This document shows positions 36,794 through 44,003 of a stretch of DNA of 64,000 nt, piece after piece (positions within the stretch are counted from its first letter, which is position 1; each line of letters starts with the position of its first letter). The stretch spans positions 1,863,501 through 1,927,500 of the forward strand of contig JADJCV010000004.1 of assembly GCA_016703025.1 (NCBI GenBank), read 5' to 3'. A model generated the notes under the pieces. It was given only the letters and a program-made list of their open reading frames with translations, did no database searches and was not told where the DNA came from. The position numbers were made by a program, and so were the translations under genes. This stretch comes from Candidatus Avedoeria danica (GTDB lineage Bacteria; Chloroflexota; Anaerolineae; Epilineales; Epilineaceae).

Positions 36794-38573
36794 AAGCGTC
36801 GCCCCATCGTGGTTCTCCGTCACATTTGGTGACGCTCACGCGGCCGAGAGCACGCGAAGGCGGAGGAGATCGAACCGTGCGCGTCCGTACATGACGCGCT
36901 TGATGAGCTTGAGTCGGTTCACCTGGCCTTCGAGCTGCCCGTTGCTCCAAGGCAGTTCGACGGCTGTGCGGACGGCCGCGTAGTCCTTCTTGAGCCCAAT
37001 GGCGAACCGCTTGACCTCCAAGACATCGCCAGCACGCGCCGCATCGAGCCATGGGTCCAGGAGATCGGGGCGTCGCTCGCGGACGATGGCGGTGAACTGT
37101 TCGACGAGGTGGCGCATGCGGTCAGCGTCAGGACACACGCGGCAAATCGCGTCTCGTTGATCACGCTGTAGATCGGTCAGATCATTGGACTTGGCGACGA
37201 ACAGCCACGCCGCCTTACGCGGTGTCAACGGAGTGATAGGAGGAGGCGCCTGTCGTTCATGGCGCAGCCGGCGCCTGTCGCCGCGGCGGAAGTGCTTCAG
37301 CGCCCGGCAAACGCTGGAGTAGCTGCCTCCGTATCCGCGGCGGTGCAACGCGAGCCAGATCTGTTGTCCGTTCTGGCATCCCGCCGCCCATTGCTCTCTG
37401 ACAAAGGGAAGAAATGGTGCGACCGACGACGGACTCCTCGTGCCTCCACGCTGCGGAAGCTCGGCGGCCGCCATCTACCGTCGCACGGTGACGCGTGACA
37501 GATTGAGCTGCTGGGCGATCGAGAGCAGCGTCTGCCCCGAGGAGTGGAGCGCCTTGGCTGATTCAAACTGACGCAGACGCTCGGCATGACGCGGGCTCAA
37601 CACCAGCGGGACTGCTGCGGACTGGCCACCGTCTACCGACGTCGCCTGCTGCTCCGTTCCGCTTGGGTCCTTGGCAAGATCGGTAGCCGCGAGGCGCAGC
37701 GCTGCGGGGTGACGTTCGAAGAGTCGTTGAACCGCATCGCCGAGGTTCTTCAACAGGTGCCAACGGTCGGCGACCTGGCGCGCTTGCGGTGCTCCGCGCA
37801 CAGCCCCTTCGGCGTAGCAGCTCGCGCGATCCCGCGAGATGATCTCAATGCTGGGCCGTTCCATCAGCCAAGTCGCCAGCGAATCGGCGGTTCGATCGGG
37901 AAGCAAGTCCAACACGCGGTGCCGCTCCAAGTCAACGATGATCGTGCCGTATGTGTGCCCCTTGCGCATGGCCCAGTCATCAACGCCGACCACCCGTGGA
38001 GGCGGGTGCGATTCCGTCGGCATGCGACGGAGCAGTCGACGCAACGTAGGAGCGCTGGCGGAGAGTCCGAAGTGCTCGACCGTGCGCGATCCGGCCTCAC
38101 TGCTCATCTCCATGGCGAGCTTCGCCAACGAGACGTCGGCGCGTCCTGTCCAACGGCCGTACGAGCGCACGACACCTTCCAATCGCTCGGTGAACACGGA
38201 TCGATGGCACGACACGTTGGCGCACCTGAACCGCCGCACTTTCAGATTGAGAACCACCAGGCTGTCCGCCCAGGGCAGGTCGCGTAGCGTTCGATCGTAT
38301 CGGCTGTGGACACGCCGAGACTTCACGCCGCACTCCGGACAGGCCGCACGCAGCACCGTTGAAACCAAGTCCACCGATACGACGCCGCCGTCCACGGTGA
38401 TGCTCGTCTTCCTCAGGCCAGGAAAGCGGGGCAAGAGGAATGTGGCATCCATGACATCGGTCGCCTCGGGGAGAGAAACGGACTCGAGAGGCTGCCGATG
38501 TTACCCGGCCACGGTCGGGCTGGCCGCGTGAGCGTCACCAAATGTGAAGGAGAACCACGATGGGGCGACGCTT
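36794..38573 (-). mobile_element. ISL3-family insertion sequence with 52-bp terminal inverted repeats
   Basis: Bases 36794-36845 and the reverse complement of 38522-38573 agree at 51 of 52 positions, including the ACATTTGGTGACG core typical of ISL3 ends. Similarity continues patchily for some bases outside. It contains a single transposase on the minus strand interrupted by a stop codon. No direct target repeat could be found next to the ends. It abuts an istB remnant on the left. Confidence 0.8.
36836..38452 (-). pseudogene. ISL3 transposase interrupted by an in-frame TAG
   Basis: The N-terminal 325 residues (zinc-binding CPECGVKSRRVHSRY, then RDLPWADS, GVDDWAMRKGHTYGTI with the first Asp, and DRASCYAEG and ADRWHLLKNL) end at TAG (37477-37475). 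In the same frame the sequence goes on for 212 residues (MAAAELPQRGG onward), with PWSNGQLEGQVNRLKLIKR containing the catalytic Glu. Uninterrupted, it would give a normal-length ISL3 transposase of about 538 residues. The stop sits where the family usually has an aromatic residue after LSRVTVRR, so a single base change (TAC or TAT to TAG) explains it. Confidence 0.85.
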
Positions 38574-38715
38574 TACAGGCAGCGTGAGACCCCCAATTAT
38601 CCGCAGTCCGCGAAAGCGGGGGAACTCCATTTCGAGCGCCGCGCCATCCCCAGGCAGCCACTTCTCGCGCCCTCGGCTTTACAGGCGTAGGGGTCACTCC
38701 GGGCTGAGACTGCAA

Positions 38716-38745
38716 GAGGGGGTGCCACTGTGGTGACACCCCCTC
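38716..38745. terminator. Hairpin downstream of the Cys-rich gene
   Basis: Arms 38716-38728 and 38733-38745 pair at 12 of 13 positions around a four-base loop (GAGGGGGTG core). It lies 71 bases beyond the stop of the minus-strand gene at 38817. The surrounding 38574-38816 holds no gene; part of it may be an IS21 end (the CTGTAAAGC sequence occurs twice). Confidence 0.5.
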
Positions 38746-38816
38746 GCAGGAGAGCATAGACTCCTTCGGTGCGCGCTAGTCAGTTCATCTGCGCTACACG
38801 TGCAGCGTATGAACTT

Positions 38817-39455
38817 CTATTCGAGCATTATTGCAGAATCCGCAATTGGCGGAGTTTCGGGTTCAGGCGAAGATAGTGAACCGCTAGGGAGAATAGTGCA
38901 GTTCTGGCAACAACCAATACCCCAATCGATACGTCGAAGGCAACCAGAATACAAGTGAAGCTCTACCGTGTAGATATTGTCCCACTTATACTCATCGAAA
39001 CAACCGAGATCGACGTAGCTTACGCCAGGGACGCCAGGCAACGGCTTCAATCGCGCCGTGTAAGCCCAGTTGTCGTTCCCATGAGCACTGATGTATCCGT
39101 CAGCGTTGCTGCCATCACACGTCCAAACAACTGCCCGAACGAAGAAGCTAGTGCATTCCGGAAACAGCGACCTTGCGTGCCAGTAGTTGCGCGGCAGGAG
39201 AGTTGGATCCAGGGTGGCATCCTTCGAGCACTCTTCCCAGTTGTTCGACTCCGCTGGACACTCGAAACTTACAGATGGCCCCAGTTGCGTGTGAGCAATG
39301 CCGTCGCAATCCACTGGACCGGGCAGGAATCTATCGCGAGTGCCGGGACTCGGTTGATTGCCAGGCGCCGCATCGACGTGCGCAGTCACCATCCCAGCGG
39401 CTATTGCGATCACCGCCGCAACGGCGATCGACCGACCCCTTTGCCAACTATCCAT
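38817..39455 (-). CDS. Small Cys-rich secreted protein with CCQNC motif
   Basis: A 212-residue protein with a signal peptide (VAAVIAIAAGMVTA, likely cut after VDAA). The ATG at 39455 has AAGGAG upstream. The mature part has about ten Cys, a CP-containing opening (VSFECP), aromatic-rich beta-like strands and GIGCCQNCTI near residue 185, followed by a Ser/Pro/Glu-rich tail. The motif and layout are shared with the protein at 28609-29175. No known family. A TGTAAC-N17-CGCGTA element lies 56 bases before the start. AT-richer than the core genes. Confidence 0.7.
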   Translation of the reverse strand: MDSWQRGRSIAVAAVIAIAAGMVTAHVDAAPGNQPSPGTRDRFLPGPVDCDGIAHTQLGPSVSFECPAESNNWEECSKDATLDPTLLPRNYWHARSLFPECTSFFVRAVVWTCDGSNADGYISAHGNDNWAYTARLKPLPGVPGVSYVDLGCFDEYKWDNIYTVELHLYSGCLRRIDWGIGCCQNCTILPSGSLSSPEPETPPIADSAIMLE

Positions 39456-39510
39456 GGCAGTTCTCCTTGGTAGCGTCAGCTCAGCGCATCTGAGCCTGTG
39501 CCGCCCAGGT

Positions 39511-39539
39511 TACGCGGCGAGCGTTGCGCGATCGTTACA
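39511..39539 (-). promoter_or_regulatory. Candidate ECF-sigma-type promoter
   Basis: On the minus strand, TGTAAC (39539-39534), a 17-base spacer and CGCGTA (39516-39511), 56 bases upstream of the Cys-rich protein start. Nearly the same sequence, spacer included, stands before the secreted-protein gene starting at 17543. It lies about 10 bases from the end of the IS5-type element. Confidence 0.5.
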
Positions 39540-39549
39540 CGCTCGGACG

Positions 39550-39862
39550 TTATGTCAGAACGCATTTCAGAAGCCTTCCGAGGCACCAGAGGATCGAGGC
39601 TAGCAGGCAGAACCCGCGGTAGTTCGCGAGCCTGCGTTCGAAGCGGATGAGGAGTCGCCGGTGGTTGTCCATCCAGGCGTTGGCTCGTTCGACCTTCCAC
39701 CTCTCGCCGATGTTGGGTCCGACGACGGGCGGGCGGCCGATCCGCGGTCGCGAATGAGCAGGCCGTCGCGTCACCGGGATGGTCGACGGGCGGCCGTCCC
39801 GTCCGCTTGCGCGGTCGCGCGACAAGCGGTCCCAGCACTTCCCACTGCATATCGATCAACTC
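39550..39862 (-). pseudogene. IS5 transposase remnant (N- and C-terminal ends only)
   Basis: The start DMQWEVLGPLV and GRPPVDH corresponds to the first 30 residues of IS5-type transposases. The next recognisable part is already the C-terminal RWKVERANAW and RLLIRFERRL block, which normally lies about 200 residues later. The junction near 39770 also changes frame. It cannot encode a working enzyme. Confidence 0.7.
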
Positions 39863-39923
39863 GTGTCGGCTTATGCCGACATTCTAGCCAGCCCGGCCTG
39901 CGGTTGTGAAATGAGTTCTTACC
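39550..39923 (-). mobile_element. Internally deleted IS5-family element (MITE-like)
   Basis: Imperfect inverted ends are visible: AGAACGCATTTCAGAA at 39557-39572, and AGAACTCATTTCACAA on the minus strand at 39919-39904 (14 of 16 identical). Between them are only the beginning of an IS5-type transposase (MQWEVLGPLVARPRKRTGRPPVD, read as two blocks) and its end (NIGERWKVERANAWMDNHRR and the following FERRLANYRGF), in different frames. The whole catalytic middle is missing. About 370 bases long. Confidence 0.7.
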
Positions 39924-39947
39924 AGATAAGGTGGCAGGTCACACCCC

Positions 39948-41102
39948 CTACGGCACCACCTCATCCTTCCTATACCACTTGTCATACGTCCGCTCCGGAA
40001 TCCACCGTGACCCCCCCGGCACCTCCGGCCGTGCCCCGACGGCGAACAGGTTGGCGCTGCCGGAGGTCTTGTAGGTGGCCACGAAGGCATGGGCCGGGAA
40101 GCGCTCGCGGGCATCCTTCACCGTCAGGTCGCGGACGGGCTGGGCGGTGGCGGCCGTGGCGATGAGGTGGCCGGGTGGGCCGTGGACGTAGCCTTCGCCG
40201 GTGCGCAGCGGCGCGGCGTCGGAGATCTTCTTCACGTTCAGCCGCAGCGGCCACGTCGGCGCCCCGGTGCCGGCGATCTCGTGGCTGATGATCGTGAACT
40301 CGCCGGCGGCGTACGGCTCGTCCAGAACCTTCGTGAACGGCTCGAGGCCGAGGATGAGCGACGCCAGCGCGCGGATGCGGGCCGCAGCCGGATCGGGCGG
40401 CAGATCGCCCTCCACCCAGTGGTTCAACCCGCCGATCGAAACGCGCTTCCAGTCCTTTTCGCCCGTCCCGAACGCCATGAACAGATGCGCCGCGAAGCGC
40501 GACTCGTCGGGATGGTTGTAGCGCGCCTCCAGATCGAAGATCTTCACGTCATAGTGCAGCGGCACCAGCCAGCGCTGGATCTGGGCGTCGTCGACGCGCG
40601 TCTCATACAGCGTCTGGTCGTAGCTGAACAAGCGCCGAAAAGCGATCACCCGGCCGTCGCCGTACACCGTCAGGTAGGGCGTGCCGCTCATCTCCTCCCA
40701 TGCAATCCCTTGGTCCTCGGCATCCGTCCGGCCGATCTGCAGGACGATCTGCGCCGCGTCCGTCGGGTACGCCGCCCGCCGCGGGTCCGCCGTGGCCGTG
40801 GCCGTGGCCGTCGGCGGCAGCGCCGTGAACGTCGGCAGCGGCGTCCGCGTCGGACCGAGCGTCGGTTGCACCGCCGACGTCGGAGCCGAGCGGTACGGCG
40901 CCGACGGGCCGCGGATCGCCCACGGCAGCCGGGCAAACGACCGGACGTCGGCCGCCAGCGGGGACGAGGCGGCGGGTGGCGCGCCGGACAGACCCATCAG
41001 CACCAACACGCCGACCGCCAACGCAGCGCCGGCCGTTCGCGGCCGGCGGCGGTCCGGGCGGTCGATCAATCGCACCATCGGGCGCAGCATCGTCGGGCGC
41101 AT
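39948..41102 (-). CDS. Secreted protein of unknown function
   Basis: A 384-residue protein. A cationic N-terminus (RLIDRPDRRRPR) and hydrophobic helix (residues about 24-46) act as signal or anchor, followed by a Thr/Pro/Ala-rich linker to about residue 105. The globular part starts with DAAQIVLQIG and contains TPYLTVYGDGRVIAF, a beta-hairpin motif that recurs in uncharacterised secreted proteins of Chloroflexota, and ends KWYRKDEVVP. The stop lies 25 bases from the IS5-type element, which therefore did not damage the gene. The function is unknown. Confidence 0.75.
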   Translation of the reverse strand: MRPTMLRPMVRLIDRPDRRRPRTAGAALAVGVLVLMGLSGAPPAASSPLAADVRSFARLPWAIRGPSAPYRSAPTSAVQPTLGPTRTPLPTFTALPPTATATATADPRRAAYPTDAAQIVLQIGRTDAEDQGIAWEEMSGTPYLTVYGDGRVIAFRRLFSYDQTLYETRVDDAQIQRWLVPLHYDVKIFDLEARYNHPDESRFAAHLFMAFGTGEKDWKRVSIGGLNHWVEGDLPPDPAAARIRALASLILGLEPFTKVLDEPYAAGEFTIISHEIAGTGAPTWPLRLNVKKISDAAPLRTGEGYVHGPPGHLIATAATAQPVRDLTVKDARERFPAHAFVATYKTSGSANLFAVGARPEVPGGSRWIPERTYDKWYRKDEVVP

Positions 41103-41217
41103 CAGAAAACTCCGGGCTCACAGCGAGGGGGGAGCGACACCGCAAGGATAGCAGCGTGGCCGACCCCACCGTCCCGCATCCGCCATCCACGGATCCGCCA
41201 CCCCACCCATCCACCCA

Positions 41218-42822
41218 TCACTCGACCGGCCGTGCCCTCGTCCGGCCCAGCGCCTCGGCCGTCTCGTCCGTGTACCCCAGCACGTGCGCCGCATCGCGCC
41301 ACGTCTGCCGCGGCGTCAGCCGGACCTGCCGCACCCCGTCGGCACCGCGCTCGACGATAAGCTCGAGCGCTTCGAGGAGGCCGCAGTGGTGCGCCCCGCG
41401 AACCCCGGACAGGATCTCCTGGTACGCGCCCACGCCCAGGATCGCCACCTGGACGTCGTCGCCCTCGGGCAGGAGGATGGCAGCGTCCTCGCCGCAGCGC
41501 TTGGGCGGGTAGCGGCCGTCGGAGTCGCACGTCACGTCGCCCAGCCGCAACGCCCGCGCCGGCCGGTCCGCCCCGCGCGTCGCGAGCATCCGGAACGACT
41601 TGTCGATGAGCAGCATGTCCGGGATCGCCGCCATGAGCCCGCCGTCGATGAGCGCCCAATCGACCGGCCGGTCGTCGTTGTCCTTCGTCTGCAGCACGCC
41701 GAACACATGGATGCCCGCTTCCTCGGCCACCAGACTCCCGAGCTCGTACGTCACGTCCGGCGACGGCACCCCGGCCGCCGCAGCCGCTTCCGCCAGCGCG
41801 GTCAGCACGCCGCGCACGAGCCCGACGTGGTCATAGTTCTCGGACAGCGGCGGCACGCCACCCCCCAGGTTGATCTCGATCAGCGTCGGGTGCGCCGCCC
41901 GCAGTTCGGACCAGATCGCCCCGGCCACGCGGTAGGCCGCCACCATTTCGGGCAGCGGGATCTCCTCGGCAGCGCCGACCATCGCGTGCAGCGTCGTCAG
42001 CGTGACGTTCGGGGCGGCGTCCACCGCTGCCGCGGCCGAGGCAAGCTGCTCGGGCGTCAGGCCGAAACGGCTGACGCAAGCCGCCAGCGACGGGCGGTCG
42101 ACCACCCGGCCGAACTTCAGCCGCAGCCCGACATCGAGCGGCACGCCCGCCGCCGCGAAGTACGGAAGCTCACCGGCATCCAGGATCGGTTCGATCCGCC
42201 AGCCCTCACGCCGCAGGCGCACGATCGTCGCCGCGTAGCTCCCGTCGACCCCCAGCGCCAGGCGGTCAGCCCGCGGCACGGCCAGGCGGCCGCCGGACGA
42301 CGGCGGGACCGCCGACGGCGCCCCTGCCGCCGGGTCCGTGGTGCGCTCGGCGGCTTCCGCGCCGGGCGGCGGCAGCTTGAAGCCGTTGCAGACGACGCGC
42401 ATGCCCTCGGGCAGCAGGCCGTGCCGGCGGAGCCACTCCAGGTGCCGCAGGTCCTGCGTGCTGCTCGTTTCGGCGTGCCAGCCCGAGCGGTAGGCGGCGT
42501 GCGTCACCTCGGCGGCCATGTTGGCCTTGGATGCGTACAGGTAGTTCAAGCGGCCGGCATAGCCGATCTCGACCGCCACCGCGCGCGTCAGCGCCATCCA
42601 CTCCGAGCAGCGGCGCTCGATGACCGTCGTGTCCACGACCTCGAGCGGCGTGGCGCACGCGGCCACCGCATCGGCGAGGCGCAGGTCGTTCACCCACAGA
42701 TCCCCGGCCTCGTCGTACCGCACGTGGTCCCAGATGTGGGTCCCGGCGTACAGTTCGGTCACGGCTTGGCGATACGGTCGGCCGATCCAGCGGCCCACAT
42801 CCGACTTCGACAGGTCCGACAT
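41218..42822 (-). CDS. PLP-dependent fold-III decarboxylase, probably arginine decarboxylase
   Basis: A 534-residue protein. The ATG at 42822 has GAGGAG upstream; the longer open frame in front has no support. LYASKAN holds the pyridoxal-phosphate lysine (Lys99) in the (Y)AxKAN context of fold-III amino-acid decarboxylases. INLGGGVPP provides the glycine-rich phosphate-binding loop and YELGSLVAEEAG the conserved Glu-containing strand. A cysteine in RGAHHCGLLEAL near the C-terminus may be the active-site Cys. Length and motif order fit the biosynthetic arginine decarboxylase (SpeA-like) group, which makes agmatine for polyamine synthesis; a diaminopimelate-type activity cannot be excluded. Cytoplasmic. 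Divergent from the PspA gene. Confidence 0.75.
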   Translation of the reverse strand: MSDLSKSDVGRWIGRPYRQAVTELYAGTHIWDHVRYDEAGDLWVNDLRLADAVAACATPLEVVDTTVIERRCSEWMALTRAVAVEIGYAGRLNYLYASKANMAAEVTHAAYRSGWHAETSSTQDLRHLEWLRRHGLLPEGMRVVCNGFKLPPPGAEAAERTTDPAAGAPSAVPPSSGGRLAVPRADRLALGVDGSYAATIVRLRREGWRIEPILDAGELPYFAAAGVPLDVGLRLKFGRVVDRPSLAACVSRFGLTPEQLASAAAAVDAAPNVTLTTLHAMVGAAEEIPLPEMVAAYRVAGAIWSELRAAHPTLIEINLGGGVPPLSENYDHVGLVRGVLTALAEAAAAAGVPSPDVTYELGSLVAEEAGIHVFGVLQTKDNDDRPVDWALIDGGLMAAIPDMLLIDKSFRMLATRGADRPARALRLGDVTCDSDGRYPPKRCGEDAAILLPEGDDVQVAILGVGAYQEILSGVRGAHHCGLLEALELIVERGADGVRQVRLTPRQTWRDAAHVLGYTDETAEALGRTRARPVE

Positions 42823-42879
42823 CGTGCGCTCCTCGAAGGCAATGCACCGGCATTGTACGACGCGACGTCCCCGAACTGT

Positions 42880-42908
42880 TTGACCGCCCCCCGCCCGTCT
42901 TCTACCAT
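42880..42908 (+). promoter_or_regulatory. Possible sigma-70 promoter upstream of pspA
   Basis: TTGACC (42880-42885), exactly 17 bases, then TACCAT (42903-42908). It lies in the 268-base gap between divergent genes, pointing towards PspA, about 180 bases before its start. Confidence 0.35.
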
Positions 42909-43090
42909 GCCGCCCGGATGCGTTGGCACGATCGCCGCCCGGCCCTGGGCGGCGGCCGTCGGCCGCCTTCCGCGCGACCCAACGGCCGGCAGCGCGTATA
43001 TGATCGCCGTGCCTTCCCAGAACCCTCCCCGGCAACGCGGTTGCCGGCCGCCCCGCCCGCCGACCGGATCGAAACGCCAGGAGCGACGAA

Positions 43091-43924
43091 GTGAACCTAT
43101 TCAAGCGGATCGCCGACTTCTTCCGGATGCTCATGGGCATCTTCGTCGATCGCGCCGAGGACAGCGTGCCGCTGGAGCGCCGGCTGGCGTATGACCGGGT
43201 GAAGCGGGCAGAGAACCTCAAGAAGCAGATGGGCGCGGCCGAGGATGTCGGGGCCGCCGCCGAGATGATGGTCCAGCAGCTGGCCGAGGCGCGCATCGTG
43301 GCCGCCAACCTGCGCCACGAAGCCAAGCAGCACCTCCAGGCGGCAGCCGCCGCGGCCGGCAAGGGAGACGCCACCACCGCCGAGGCCGAGGAAGCCCGTG
43401 CCACCAGCCTGGCCGAGGAGCTCGCCCAGGCCGAGGCCGAGGTCGGCGATCTCGAGCGCGTCGTCGAGGATGCCCTTCAGGACAAGAAGGAAGCCATCCA
43501 TATGATCCTCGACCAGGCCAAGGAGCTCGAGAAGCTCTCCCGGCACGACACCCGCCTGGTCGCTCGCGCACGGATGACCGGCATGCGCCGCCAGCAGCTC
43601 GAGCTGCGCGAGCAGATGATGGACCTCGTCCCGAACGACCAGTCCAACATCCGCGCCCGGGCACAGGAACGCCTTCAGACGGACGAGGCCCGCTACCGGT
43701 CGCGCAAGGACGTCGTGGACGCGCTGTGGGACCAGAAGCGGCGGACCACGACCGATCGCATGTTGACCACGAGCGCCGCCGGCGCCGCCAAGCTGGAAGA
43801 GCTGAAGGCGGAGTTGGGCTTCGCGCCGCCGGCCACTGCGCCGGCGGTCGAGGCACCGGCCGAGATCGAGGCCGGCGCCGGCGACGACGGCGCATCGCAA
43901 CAGGCGGCGGGCGGGAACGGCTGA
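43091..43924 (+). CDS. PspA/IM30 (phage-shock, ESCRT-III-like) family protein
   Basis: A 277-residue protein with the PspA hallmarks: an amphipathic N-terminal helix (MNLFKRIADFFRMLMGIF) that binds stressed membranes, then long coiled-coil helices from about residue 45 to 225 with heptad-like Ala/Leu/Glu content. A Pro/Ala-rich, acidic disordered tail follows. The GTG start has AGGAG nine bases upstream. Members form rods that repair cytoplasmic membranes. No PspB/C or PspF-type regulator is nearby. The next gene, 79 bases on, encodes a substrate-binding/OmpA fusion, suggesting a shared envelope function. Confidence 0.85.
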   Translation: MNLFKRIADFFRMLMGIFVDRAEDSVPLERRLAYDRVKRAENLKKQMGAAEDVGAAAEMMVQQLAEARIVAANLRHEAKQHLQAAAAAAGKGDATTAEAEEARATSLAEELAQAEAEVGDLERVVEDALQDKKEAIHMILDQAKELEKLSRHDTRLVARARMTGMRRQQLELREQMMDLVPNDQSNIRARAQERLQTDEARYRSRKDVVDALWDQKRRTTTDRMLTTSAAGAAKLEELKAELGFAPPATAPAVEAPAEIEAGAGDDGASQQAAGGNG

Positions 43925-44003
43925 TCGCGGGTCGCCACGACCGACATCGAATCGCATCGCCCGGCCGCCCGTCGGCCGGGCCGCGCCGAGAGGCAACGTC
44001 GCC

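Noticed and set aside
37475..37477. TAG as a recoded sense codon in this organism
   Set aside because: TAG is used as an ordinary stop at several good genes in the window (for example 1625-1627, 6144-6146, 19776-19778).
37400..37480. Two separate minus-strand genes meeting at 37474/37475
   Set aside because: The second continues the first in the same frame right after TAG and completes a single ISL3 transposase, so it is one interrupted gene.
36785..38585. A target-site duplication flanking the ISL3 element
   Set aside because: The eight bases outside the two ends (GGCGTGTC and TACAGGCA) do not match.
41284..43194. Long plus-strand frame opposite the decarboxylase gene
   Set aside because: It overlaps the PspA start and lacks motifs; the minus-strand protein has the PLP lysine motif and a good ribosome site.
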